49,784 nucleotides of DNA from Chitinophagales bacterium (GTDB taxonomy: Bacteria > Bacteroidota > Bacteroidia > Chitinophagales > Chitinophagaceae): the NCBI GenBank assembly GCA_015655015.1, contig JAATFV010000032.1, positions 1-49,784 of the forward strand, given 5' to 3'. The notes under the pieces were generated by a model. It was given only the letters and a program-made list of their open reading frames with translations, made no database searches and was not told where the DNA came from. A program made the position numbers and the translations under genes. This document shows, one piece after another, positions 26,608 to 34,925 of the stretch; position 1 is the stretch's first letter, and the number at the start of each line of letters is the position of its first letter.

Positions 26608-27126
26608 GTGATTTATTTCTCAACAAAAAAGGACACTAAAAAAGTATGGTTTGTAACCGGAGCGTCAAAGGGATTGGGATTATCATTAATAAAAAGATTG
26701 TTGAACGATGGCTATAAAGTGGCTGCAACTTCAAGGACTGTTCAAAGTCTGGAAAAAGAAGTTGGGATCTCTGCCAATTTTCTTCCTTTGGAAGTGGATA
26801 TAGCTGATGAAGCAAGTGTAAAATCCGCTGTTTCAAAAACGTTAGAAATATTTGGCGGTGTAGATGTGGTAGTGAACAATGCAGGTTATGGTCAATTGGG
26901 GACAATCGAAGAATTGAGCGACAAAGAAACCCGAAAAGGTTTTGAGATTAACGTGTTTGGTTTGTTGAACATAATGAGAAATGTAATACCTCATTTACGC
27001 AACAAAAAATCAGGGCACATCATCAATATTTCCTCCATCCCCGGATTTTTGAGAGCATTCCCTGTATGGCCTGGTCCAATACTACCCAATCATTTTTATC
27101 CCGCTGATCCTGCTGCTTTTTTATGA
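26608..27126 (+). pseudogene. SDR-family oxidoreductase, truncated
   Basis: The first 145 or so residues are a good classical SDR: VWFVTGASKGLGLSLIKRLL, NNAGYGQ, and the NISSI strand that should lead to the catalytic serine, Tyr and Lys. Homology stops at about 27045; the remaining residues (FPVWPGPILPNHFYPADP...) are unrelated and end at a stop. The catalytic YxxxK half is therefore missing and the product cannot be an active enzyme. The start is a GTG at 26608. It is divergent from the AraC gene, and a full SDR in this place would be its natural target. Confidence 0.82.
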
Positions 27127-27232
27127 CCCGGCACATAAACCCGCCCTGGTCTGTATCTACCTGCTGGCTGGTGAAAATGTCGCAGTACCGGATTTTTTCC
27201 GCGCTAAAAGGCCAATCACTCGACGACCGTGA
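27053..27232 (+). pseudogene. Possible membrane-protein gene fragment joined to the SDR remnant
   Basis: In a frame different from the SDR, this stretch reads SLYGLVQYYPIIFIPLILLL, then FYDPAHKPALV, a hydrophobic segment resembling the middle of ceramidase-like or similar multi-helix membrane proteins. It has no start codon and the frame opens just after a stop at 27050-27052. The tail is again out of frame. It looks like an internal piece of another gene brought next to the SDR by a deletion. The family guess is weak; the helix-like character is clear. Confidence 0.35.
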
Positions 27233-28196
27233 TATACTGGCTGCTGCTGGCGACTATCTTTGAGAATATACCCCCGGTACCTATTACCGAATTCCCATTG
27301 ATCCCCCTGTAGGTCCCGGATGGAAAGTCGTCGGGGATCTTTATGATCATACTGTCTATAGCATAGCTGACCAATTCCACAGCATTATTACCTCCGGTAG
27401 CCGTCGAGACCAAACTCACGCCTGTTACAGCGCGGAAATTAGTACCTGTCACAATCAGGGTATCGCCCCTGTGTAAAGAGACCCCTGCCCTGGTCCAGGT
27501 GATCACCGGGTTCGGATAGTTTATGAATATAAGGTCCGAAGTGGTGTAGGAGCGCCAGGCACTAACCACATTTATCCTATACATACCTGTATCAAGGCTG
27601 GAAGGAACGGTAACGGTAGCACCTGTTACGCTAAGCCCGCTGGTCTTGCTTACCGGAGTGGAGTTATTGTTCTTATCGATGAGAAAAAAATGGGTAAGGC
27701 TCGTATCGGGGACTAAATAGCTGGATGTAAGGACAATCCCGGCGCCGAGCCGGTAGCCGGAGCCAGCCGTCTGGACACTAAAAACCGGAAGGGCCTGATT
27801 GATCACCAGCTTGAGATGATAGACCGCCTTATCGCCATTCTCAGCAGTGACATTATAGGTAAGGTTATCCTGCAGGTGGATGTTCTTGCCTGAAGCGGGG
27901 GAAACAGTGGCATTTTTGCTTACCTGCAGGGACGGAGCGGCAGAATCCGGCAAGCTGATATAGGAAGGCCAGTAGACGTAAATGGTATCTTCCCGTACGG
28001 ATGCGAGGAGCGAATCCTCTCCGGGGACCGGCACGCTAAAAGAGGTAAGCTGGTTATAGGGTAGTTTGGCGGCTACGGTGACCGTGTCTCCGGGAATGAT
28101 CTTGTTGATGTAGTTGTTTTTTTTGCAGGAGGGGGCGCTGATCACCGTGATAAAGGCGAACGGAACGAACAGCATAGAATAAATCAGGGACTTCAT
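27216..28196 (-). CDS. Lipoprotein with Ig/IPT-like repeats
   Basis: A 326-residue cell-envelope lipoprotein, Cys24 being the likely lipid site (SAPSCKKN). The N-terminal half has a cadherin-like/DUF5018-type domain with SPASGKNIHLQDNLTYNVTA followed by NGDKAVYHLKL; the C-terminal 90 residues look like an IPT/TIG domain (RGDTLIVTGTNFRAVTGVSL). The product at 29068-29781 has the same order and shared phrases, so the two are paralogues. It is the last of four genes reading away from the HmuY-like gene, but a terminator hairpin at 28228-28260 precedes it, so it may be expressed at a lower level. Confidence 0.75.
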   Translation of the reverse strand: MKSLIYSMLFVPFAFITVISAPSCKKNNYINKIIPGDTVTVAAKLPYNQLTSFSVPVPGEDSLLASVREDTIYVYWPSYISLPDSAAPSLQVSKNATVSPASGKNIHLQDNLTYNVTAENGDKAVYHLKLVINQALPVFSVQTAGSGYRLGAGIVLTSSYLVPDTSLTHFFLIDKNNNSTPVSKTSGLSVTGATVTVPSSLDTGMYRINVVSAWRSYTTSDLIFINYPNPVITWTRAGVSLHRGDTLIVTGTNFRAVTGVSLVSTATGGNNAVELVSYAIDSMIIKIPDDFPSGTYRGINGNSVIGTGGIFSKIVASSSQYITVVE

Positions 28197-28227
28197 TGTT
28201 TGCGAATTACATTTTTAGTAAAAAAAG

Positions 28228-28260
28228 TTAAAACAGGTTGCAACCGGCAACCTGTTTTAA
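28228..28260 (-). terminator. Rho-independent terminator (minus strand) after the Cys-rich lipoprotein gene
   Basis: A perfect 14-bp inverted repeat (28228-28241 with 28247-28260, core AAACAGGTTGC / GCAACCTGTTT) with a 5-nt loop. On the minus strand it is followed by AACTTTTTTT. It lies 22 bp past the stop codon of the gene ending at 28283. Confidence 0.85.
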
Positions 28261-28282
28261 TTACCCGGTCGTTAGCTATTAA

Positions 28283-29014
28283 TTATTTTTTATTGTCACA
28301 GCACACCTGGATTCTTTTATATTCGAATTGATAAGTGGGCTGATAGGGTCCGGGGTTGGTCGGTGAAACCGCGGGGTTCGTAGTGACGGATGTGACCTGC
28401 ATGACATAGATGATGTCTCCGCAGCTGATATCGTTACTATTATCCACATCGGACCATACCACGATAAACCTGTTTGCCACAGGAGTAGGGATATGCGTGG
28501 TGATGTCATAATTGAACCATCCCGGCGTACCGGCCGTGTTCTCGCCGATAGATACCATATCCAGGCTGGAAGAGTTGATCGTATTATCACCCCAGCAACA
28601 TTCGATATCGTCGATGTCTTCTGCGGAAAGAACCTGAATATAACCGATCTTCCATCCTGAGGTGGCTGTAATGGTCGAATTAAAGATGCTATTGAAATCA
28701 ATTTCAGCACAGCCGTTATTGGGAGGATCTTTTTGCGCGTTTTCTCCAAAGCTGTAATATTTATGTCCCCAGATCGTGTAAGGCGGTGGGCCGGGAGTCT
28801 GGTTAGCTCCTACCACTGTACCGTCGTATTTTGTACATAAATTGGCGGGGGTACAGTCCTCCAAAAGTCGTTTTGGCGTTGCCGTCGGGGATTTTTCCCC
28901 GGCAGTGGCAAGCTTTCTGTCCCGATCGGGCGTCGCCTGCTTCTGGCAGGCAAAGGCCATGAACATTATCAATAATGTTCCAGGGATCAGCTTAAAGATG
29001 TTGTTTTGTCTCAT
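28283..29014 (-). CDS. Cysteine-containing lipoprotein of unknown function
   Basis: A 243-residue predicted lipoprotein (signal to Cys23, MAFACQKQ) that I do not recognise. The mature part has eight further cysteines at 54, 60, 102, 139, 140, 198, 238 and 239, including two vicinal pairs (ECCWGD and QVCCDNKK), so disulfides or metal binding are plausible. Aromatic and acidic motifs such as WKIGYIQVLSAEDIDDIE and FIVVWSDVDNSND suggest a beta-rich extracellular domain. It is third in a run of four minus-strand lipoprotein genes and is followed by a clear terminator. Confidence 0.7.
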   Translation of the reverse strand: MRQNNIFKLIPGTLLIMFMAFACQKQATPDRDRKLATAGEKSPTATPKRLLEDCTPANLCTKYDGTVVGANQTPGPPPYTIWGHKYYSFGENAQKDPPNNGCAEIDFNSIFNSTITATSGWKIGYIQVLSAEDIDDIECCWGDNTINSSSLDMVSIGENTAGTPGWFNYDITTHIPTPVANRFIVVWSDVDNSNDISCGDIIYVMQVTSVTTNPAVSPTNPGPYQPTYQFEYKRIQVCCDNKK

Positions 29015-29067
29015 AATGCTAAGATTTAATAGTTGAGCTAACAGGACCGGGTATTATTTTTCATCCT

Positions 29068-29781
29068 TTACGACGATGTGATCGTAACGGGATATATCAT
29101 TGTCTTACTCAATCGGTAGACGGATAATTTTATTTTATAGCTGCCGGGCTTCACATTGGCAGGTATGATCGCCCAGAAGCCGGTAACGGTGTTGCCGATA
29201 GTCAGTTCAGGCGTCAAAGGTGTTTCCGAGCCATCGTCTCCGACCAGGGACGCCTTTGTGACATCGGGGGAAGGAACGAAGTTCTGCCCACCGATACCGA
29301 CTACCTGTCCTGTCTTATAGGATTTTGTTTTTGTTGCGGATGAGACTTCGGTAAGGACCAGCACGGGCTGCTGTATAATGATATTCAGCTTATACACGGC
29401 TGTTGATCCGTCTTTAGCGGTGACGGTATAAGTAGTCGATGTATCGAATACGTTTATGAGGTCTCCGCTGGCCGGACTGATCGTCGTCCCGGCCGGCAGG
29501 GTGATCCCAGGCTCTATCACCGTTACGGAAAAATAATAGGGAAGGTATACGGTGATCGTTCGCAGATTATCATTTATGGCGCAGTAGAACTGGTCCTGCG
29601 TATTGGTCACTTCGTATTCCAGTATGCGATTGGCGGCTAAAGGGGGAGCGGGTATAGTGTCGTATACGGTATCCGCCTTTATTTCTTTTATGATATCCTT
29701 TTTCTTACATCCTGTGTTGATAAGGGTTATAACCAGGGTCAGGAACAAAATGAACAGGAGCGAAACTTTCTTTAGTATCAT
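29068..29781 (-). CDS. Lipoprotein with Ig/IPT-like domain, paralogue of the 27216-28196 product
   Basis: A 237-residue lipoprotein, lipidated at Cys25 (NTGCKKKD). It has the same layout as the last gene of this run: a charged linker, then SPASGDLINVFDTSTTYTVTA, KDGSTAVYKLNI, and a C-terminal Ig/IPT-like domain (GQVVGIGGQNFVPSPDVTKA) with a PGSYKIKLSV strand. It begins 31 bp after the HmuY-like gene and is probably in its operon. Likely on the cell surface; ligand unknown. Confidence 0.72.
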   Translation of the reverse strand: MILKKVSLLFILFLTLVITLINTGCKKKDIIKEIKADTVYDTIPAPPLAANRILEYEVTNTQDQFYCAINDNLRTITVYLPYYFSVTVIEPGITLPAGTTISPASGDLINVFDTSTTYTVTAKDGSTAVYKLNIIIQQPVLVLTEVSSATKTKSYKTGQVVGIGGQNFVPSPDVTKASLVGDDGSETPLTPELTIGNTVTGFWAIIPANVKPGSYKIKLSVYRLSKTMIYPVTITSS

Positions 29782-29812
29782 TTCTCTATCGTGGTTTTAA
29801 TGAAATCGTTAT

Positions 29813-30625
29813 TTATTTGATCACGAATGATGTGCTGCCTTTGGGCGCCAGGACATAATCGAAGGTGAAATAAGGCTGAGGCCAAAATGTGGTAGGCGCT
29901 GTGGGGGCGTCTTTATAAATGCTGATCATTTTGATCTTGGCGTAGTTACCCGTTGCGGTACGAACAATTACCGTGCGGTCGGGAATGGCATAACAAATAT
30001 GCGGTTGTCCATCGCCGCCGGGGAAACTCCCTCCTGTAAAATCATAAAAATACCAGCCTACGCCGGTGCCAAAAGCGCCGGAATCATCAGTACCGTATAC
30101 ATCCGGGCCTGTCTGGAACAAGGCATCCGCGGGGATATTCGTTACGCTATCGAAGGGCTGTTTCACGATGTAGATGCCGCCAACCGCATTGCTGCCAAGT
30201 CCGTAATTGCGGGCATTGGCGCCATTGTTGCCGGACAGGAAGCTGTTGGAGATGCCGTCAAATGCCAGGTCCCATTTATTGGTCTGTTTGTAGATGATGT
30301 TCCTGGCGGTATTGGCCTCCAGGCTGAACAAACAGGTGGTTCCGCTGACGGGGGCTGCTCCTGCGGAGCTGTCTTTGATGGCAGAGGAGGTATCACCCGG
30401 CAGATTGGAGACATGGATCAGCTTGTAAAACAAACCCGGAACTTCAGTGACAGTCGTATCGGTATCTGGCCCCGTACCTCCGCCGGCCCCCGACTGAGGA
30501 GCCGTGTTATTCTTTGAACATGCCGTTAAAGAAACGATCATCAGCAACACCGGACATAATGCCAAAGCGGTATTATTCCGCCGGTAGTTTTTACGTAACA
30601 AAAAGAGGATGCGCAGGATGGTCAT
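29813..30625 (-). CDS. HmuY-like lipoprotein
   Basis: A 270-residue lipoprotein (Cys36 in SLTACSKNN) that resembles the HmuY family of heme-binding lipoproteins. The characteristic start of the domain is TNKWDLAFDGISNSFLSGNN followed by YGLGSNAVGGIYIVKQPFDSV; VGWYFYDF and a terminal YFTFDYVLAPKGS strand complete it. HmuY proteins take heme from host or environmental hemoproteins and hand it to a TonB-dependent receptor; many environmental members have unproven ligands. The closest receptor is at 32105-34534, with an AraC regulator between. First gene of a four-gene minus-strand run. Confidence 0.78.
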   Translation of the reverse strand: MTILRILFLLRKNYRRNNTALALCPVLLMIVSLTACSKNNTAPQSGAGGGTGPDTDTTVTEVPGLFYKLIHVSNLPGDTSSAIKDSSAGAAPVSGTTCLFSLEANTARNIIYKQTNKWDLAFDGISNSFLSGNNGANARNYGLGSNAVGGIYIVKQPFDSVTNIPADALFQTGPDVYGTDDSGAFGTGVGWYFYDFTGGSFPGGDGQPHICYAIPDRTVIVRTATGNYAKIKMISIYKDAPTAPTTFWPQPYFTFDYVLAPKGSTSFVIK

Positions 30626-30769
30626 TATGGTAATGATTGTTAAAATTTTGCAAAGAGAATTTATCAGATCACAAAGGTCTTAACAAACCATGACCACCAA
30701 AGGAGAATTAGTTACCAAATAAGGAAAGCGGGAACCCATCACTGGCAATAACAGGTCCGGATCGGGCCG

Positions 30770-31753
30770 TTATTTTCTTACCTGGTTGGGGTTTATCCCG
30801 AAATGCTTTTTAAAGGCCCGTGTAAAGTGGGCTACATGCTTATAACCGGAAAGATATGCTACTTCCGAAACATGCTGCCCTTCCAGCAGCATTCGATGGG
30901 CTTCTCCCATTTTGACCACATGTAAATAACCAAATACAGTGGTTCCGAAAACCTCTTTAAAATGCTGTTTCAAATAGGCGTCATTCGTGCCAACCTGGTG
31001 AGCCAGGTCAATAAGGGAACAGGGGCTATGTATATTGGAGAGTATAATATCGCGTACATTGTACATCCGGTCTATCTCCTCCTTCTTCAGCTTCTTAACC
31101 GGCCTCACCTCTCCCTGCCGCCAATATTCTTCCAACTGGATGGCCAGCAGTTCGGCTGTCTTACCGAGCATATACAAGTGCTTGTACCGGCCATCCAGCG
31201 GGCAGTGTAACATATCATATAAGATGTTGCTGCTCTTGGCTCCCAATAGCAAATTCGTTTTACTCATGGAAGCAGCAATATTCTTCTCCAAACTTTCACT
31301 AAAGGAGGGATAGAAAGAATGCTCAACCGGCAAATATCGCAGCATTTGCTCAGGACTAATGCCCAGCTCAAAAATTTCGAGCTGTTCACCAGGCTGCCAG
31401 GTAAGACTGACGCGTTTATTTGTCAGAAACAAATAATTATATTCCTGCTTTTTAAAGGTAGCCAGCACCTGAGTCTGCCCTTCGATCTCATAGGCCTTAT
31501 TTCCACTGATCGTATAACTTATCTGAACAAAGGGCCGGGAATTGTTGATGACTACTTTTCCCCCAGTGGTAGAATCGATCTTGTAATGTCCAAAACTGAT
31601 CCCTTCAGGCATTCCCATTTCATAAATAGTGCCCTTATGGCCGTTCCTGTCCACCTGACGGCGGCTTTCGCGCAAGTTTTCGTGACCATGCTGGTAGATA
31701 TCAAAAGAACAAGACATAAGCTGGTCCTTTTCTTCCTGTATATTTATACCCAT
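30770..31753 (-). CDS. AraC-family regulator of the iron/heme uptake region
   Basis: A 327-residue regulator. The C-terminal DNA-binding domain (about 225-327) has two helix-turn-helix units, the second in SEVAYLSGYKHVAHFTRAFKKHFGINPNQV. The N-terminal domain is a diverged sensor region of the PchR-like kind (MGMPEGISFGHYKID). ATG at 31753 is preferred over the TTG one codon upstream. Regulators of this type sit next to siderophore and heme receptor genes and respond to the ligand. Placed between the TonB receptor and the HmuY-like operon, it could govern both; upstream 21-bp-spaced repeats suggest self-control. Confidence 0.88.
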   Translation of the reverse strand: MGINIQEEKDQLMSCSFDIYQHGHENLRESRRQVDRNGHKGTIYEMGMPEGISFGHYKIDSTTGGKVVINNSRPFVQISYTISGNKAYEIEGQTQVLATFKKQEYNYLFLTNKRVSLTWQPGEQLEIFELGISPEQMLRYLPVEHSFYPSFSESLEKNIAASMSKTNLLLGAKSSNILYDMLHCPLDGRYKHLYMLGKTAELLAIQLEEYWRQGEVRPVKKLKKEEIDRMYNVRDIILSNIHSPCSLIDLAHQVGTNDAYLKQHFKEVFGTTVFGYLHVVKMGEAHRMLLEGQHVSEVAYLSGYKHVAHFTRAFKKHFGINPNQVRK

Positions 31754-32104
31754 CAAATATTATAAGGTTTGTCATGAAAGTGTCAAGTGCCGATATACAA
31801 TGGTAATCAAATTATCAATGTTCCTGTTACGCCATTTGGAAAAATGCTTACTCAAAAAGGAATCTGTTGCAAAACTATGTGCTTGAGCTACTATGTTTTA
31901 CGTCTATGGTAATTTATTCTCCGTTTATGGTAAGTGTTGGCAGAACTGTCCTGCGATAAAAAGCCCCGTTAGGAATAACGGGGCTTAACCAAAACTAACT
32001 GCATGCCTGAACGTGCATACTTCTATGAGGATAAAAGAAGCTTTAGGCGGATTGGCCGGAAACGAGCGGGACAGTATTTTTTATTGTCTTCATTCTTTAT
32101 TCTT
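31754..32104 (-). promoter_or_regulatory. AraC-gene upstream region with 21-bp-spaced direct repeats
   Basis: No gene is seen in this 351-bp gap. It holds CGTCTATGGTAA at 31901-31912 and CGTTTATGGTAA at 31922-31933, 12-bp direct repeats (one difference) exactly 21 bp apart, the spacing expected for the two half-sites bound by an AraC dimer on one helix face. A third ATGGTAA lies at 31800-31806, and another at 30627-30633 next to the HmuY-like start codon. The receptor terminator (31961-31986) occupies the far end. Confidence 0.5.
31961..31986 (-). terminator. Rho-independent terminator (minus strand) after the TonB receptor
   Basis: AAGCCCCGTTA (31961-31971) pairs perfectly with TAACGGGGCTT (31976-31986) around a GGAA loop; on the minus strand the hairpin is followed by TTTTTA. 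It lies about 120 bp past the receptor stop codon. Confidence 0.88.
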
Positions 32105-34534
32105 TTAAAATTTATAGGAAATGGTGGCTACATAGTTCCGGGTGGGCTGCGCCTGGATAAAATTCCATGACCAGTAATGTTCGTCGGTCAGGTTATTCAA
32201 TTTAAAGCTGATACTGTACCTGGACCGGTCGTACATGACAGCAGCGTTGCAAATAAAATAGGAAGGGATGATGACCGGGGCCTGGAAGGTGCTTTCTCCG
32301 ACATAATTAGCGCCGAAGTTGATCCCGAGGCCTTTGACGGAGCCATGCGATAATTTATAGCTGGCGTAAAAATTAGCGATATTCTTAGGGGAGCCCAGCG
32401 ATAGTCCTTCCTGGCCCTGGTTGGCTTTTATATATTTGGCATCGTTATACCCATAACCCGCCATCAGGTTCAAGCCCGCTACCGGGTTGGCTATCAGCTC
32501 AACCTCCACCCCCTTGCTGCGCTGCGTACCGTCCTGGACCGATATGGAAGAGGAGGGGATGCTTCTCAAAGCATTTTTGACATCGATATTATAATAACTT
32601 ACCGTGGCGGATAACTTATGCTGGAAGACGTCCATTTTTACGCCTCCTTCCCATTGGTTGGCCTGGGAAGGCCGGTAAGTGACCATATTTGTTCCATCGA
32701 GCTGGGGGGCATTATTCGAAAACCCGTTCATATAATTCCCGAAAAGAGAGACCTGGTCTTTTACTGCCTGGTAGACCAGTCCAAATTTAGGGGATAAGGC
32801 GGTTTGCCCGTAACCATCCGTCTGTACGACACCATTGTTAACCGAGTTTTTATTATCGAACCTGTCTACCCGCAAGCTTGCCATGGCCAGCAGCTGGCCT
32901 GTGAGGTTGATCACATCGGATGCATAGGCGCTGTAGGTGTAGGACTGGGATATATAGTGGCTTTGCGAAGGGTCCCGGGAAGGGTCCTGCGCAAAGGCAT
33001 TAAAGATCTTTTCCTGCGAAACGTTGACTCTGGAAGAGGGGTCATTCATGACGATCGTATCCTGGTAAACGCCTACAAAGGTGGAATTGTACCGAAGGCT
33101 GTATACGTCCAATCCTATGACCAGCCGGTTGCGCATATTACCTATCCTGAAGTCGCCGGTAAAATTCTGCTGAACATCATAGGTGGTGCCTAACTGGGGT
33201 TTGGCGCCCATGATCCATCTTGTCATCGTCGAATCATTGATGTATTCATTCCCGTTCATATAGTAGCTTGCCGGGCGATGGTAGAGTTCCTGCACAAAAT
33301 TGGTGGAGGAGGTCCAGCTGTTGGAAATTTTATAATCCGCCCTGGCAAATATTCTTGTGTTACTCCAGTCCTGAAGCATCTGATCGCCTGCGGCGGAACG
33401 GTTGTAGGGTGCTTTCAGGTCTTTCATGTTCTTTATAGTGACACCGGGGCCGAAGTAGTACCATTGCCACATGGTGGCGTTCTGGTGATAAAATTCGGCG
33501 CCAACCCGAAGTGTGAGCCGGTCGCTGGCTTTGTACAAGAGGGTGGGCGCGAGGGCATAGGTATGCTTGAAGCCATAGTCCTGGAAGGAATTTTCCCAAT
33601 GCCGGGCGGCATTGATCCGGAAAAGCACGGTAGTGTCCTTATTCAGAGGGGTATTGTAGTCCATTGTCAGCCGGCTCAGGCCCCAGCTTCCCGTCGAATA
33701 GCTGATTTCCCCCCGGGTGATCTCCGAAGGCAGCTTGGTAACATTGTTAATGATGCCGCCAAAACTGCCATTAGCGGTTCCGAACAAGGTGGCTGACGGT
33801 CCTTTTAAGATCTCGACTCTTTCCAGGTTGACGGGGTCCTCTCCTTCTCCGACGTCACTGGCCAGACCGTCCCTGAATTCGGCGCCGCTATAAAAGCCTC
33901 TCATAAAATATTCATTTCCCCGGGAGGGGGTGACGCTGGGGGGGGTAACGGCGGGGGCATTATAAAATATTTCCGCATAACTGGTAATACTTCTTTCCTT
34001 CATTAAGCTATTGCTGATCACATGGTATACCTGGGCGTTCTCCAGGTTCTTCAGCGGCAGCCGGGCCACATAGTCACTCTGTTTGCCGGCAAACTTATTG
34101 GTGCCGCCGGTAACTACGACTTCCTGTAATTGTTTTTCCGAAACGTCGAGCTTCAGAGCTACAAGGGTGGTCTTGTCTGCTTCGACGGCAATAGTCTGCT
34201 CTAAGGCCTCGTATCCTACCAGGGACACTTCCAGGGTATAATTACCGGCTAATACGCCTCGTAAAGTAAAGGCGCCGTCTTCGTCGGATTGCGCCCCCTT
34301 TTTCGTTCCTTTCAGCTGAACCATTACAAATGCTGCCGGTTTCCCGTCGCTGGTGGTGATCCTCCCTTTGATAACACCGTTATTTCCTTCCGTGTTTCTG
34401 CTAATACCTTCCGTGTTTCCGTTAGTTCCTTCCATGTTTCTATTATATCCTTCCCTACTTCCAGCAAAAGCTATAATAAGGCTGCAGGAAAGTAATACTG
34501 TCATAAAACCGATTCTAAAAAAAAGCCCTCCCAT
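32105..34534 (-). CDS. TonB-dependent siderophore/heme-type receptor
   Basis: An 809-residue outer-membrane transporter of the FhuA/ferric-siderophore class, not SusC. Order: signal peptide (to about residue 25), a short 7-residue repeat region (N-x-N-T-E-G type, about 28-50), a CarboxypepD-reg-like domain (IKGRITTSDGKPAAFVMVQL; about 53-135), a plug with ERVEILKGPSATLFG and GGIINNVTK, and a 22-strand-type barrel ending in the aromatic-rich YVATISYKF. There is no STN domain and no adjacent sigma/FecR pair, so transcriptional control probably comes from the neighbouring AraC protein. No susD follows. Iron or heme uptake is inferred from family and from the linked HmuY-like gene. Confidence 0.92.
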   Translation of the reverse strand: MGGLFFRIGFMTVLLSCSLIIAFAGSREGYNRNMEGTNGNTEGISRNTEGNNGVIKGRITTSDGKPAAFVMVQLKGTKKGAQSDEDGAFTLRGVLAGNYTLEVSLVGYEALEQTIAVEADKTTLVALKLDVSEKQLQEVVVTGGTNKFAGKQSDYVARLPLKNLENAQVYHVISNSLMKERSITSYAEIFYNAPAVTPPSVTPSRGNEYFMRGFYSGAEFRDGLASDVGEGEDPVNLERVEILKGPSATLFGTANGSFGGIINNVTKLPSEITRGEISYSTGSWGLSRLTMDYNTPLNKDTTVLFRINAARHWENSFQDYGFKHTYALAPTLLYKASDRLTLRVGAEFYHQNATMWQWYYFGPGVTIKNMKDLKAPYNRSAAGDQMLQDWSNTRIFARADYKISNSWTSSTNFVQELYHRPASYYMNGNEYINDSTMTRWIMGAKPQLGTTYDVQQNFTGDFRIGNMRNRLVIGLDVYSLRYNSTFVGVYQDTIVMNDPSSRVNVSQEKIFNAFAQDPSRDPSQSHYISQSYTYSAYASDVINLTGQLLAMASLRVDRFDNKNSVNNGVVQTDGYGQTALSPKFGLVYQAVKDQVSLFGNYMNGFSNNAPQLDGTNMVTYRPSQANQWEGGVKMDVFQHKLSATVSYYNIDVKNALRSIPSSSISVQDGTQRSKGVEVELIANPVAGLNLMAGYGYNDAKYIKANQGQEGLSLGSPKNIANFYASYKLSHGSVKGLGINFGANYVGESTFQAPVIIPSYFICNAAVMYDRSRYSISFKLNNLTDEHYWSWNFIQAQPTRNYVATISYKF
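34386..34455 (-). repeat. 21-bp tandem repeats encoding a 7-residue repeat in the TonB receptor
   Basis: Three consecutive 21-bp units (34386-34406, 34407-34427, 34428-34448), each starting CCTTCC on the plus strand, and the start of a fourth at 34449. They encode imperfect N-x-N-T-E-G heptapeptides at the mature N-terminus of the receptor. The unit is a multiple of three, so copy number can change without breaking the frame. Confidence 0.85.
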
Positions 34535-34925
34535 AAGTAAATTGTTTTAGTAATGACGAATTCAAATACCCGGTTCTCCCCGGCAGCTTTCCGGTTATTC
34601 TGCTCCGCCGGTCTGCTAACCGGGGATACTACGGGCATACTTCAATTATATGTATTGATATATGACTGTCCATTACCGGTATATTTCCTGCAATACAGTC
34701 GCTGTTCTTTACCAACAGTAAAGAAATATCATCGCAAAGACACCCTTTTCAAGGCCGTGCGTTGATAAAAGAAATTTAAACGGAGCAGAAATTGACGGCA
34801 CAAAAGTATCGGCAGCATTACACTTAATGGACCTTAATCGGGAAAAGATGTTACGCAAAAGGGAAAACAGCATTCAAGGATACCTGAAGAAAAAACCAAT
34901 TATAGCCGGGGAGGGATCTTGAACG
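34535..34925. other. Intergenic region upstream of the TonB receptor
   Basis: No supported gene in 391 bp. The one clear structure is a perfect 8-bp inverted repeat, TTCTTTAC at 34705-34712 with GTAAAGAA at 34718-34725 (5-nt spacer), flanked by ATATTT (34681-34686) and AAATAT (34724-34729). It could be an operator or a leader hairpin of the receptor gene, whose promoter should lie here, or a terminator element for neither gene; there is no T tract. Confidence 0.4.

Noticed and set aside
34553..34765. A 70-residue plus-strand open frame upstream of the TonB receptor
   Set aside because: No signal of a real protein; covers the receptor promoter region on the opposite strand.
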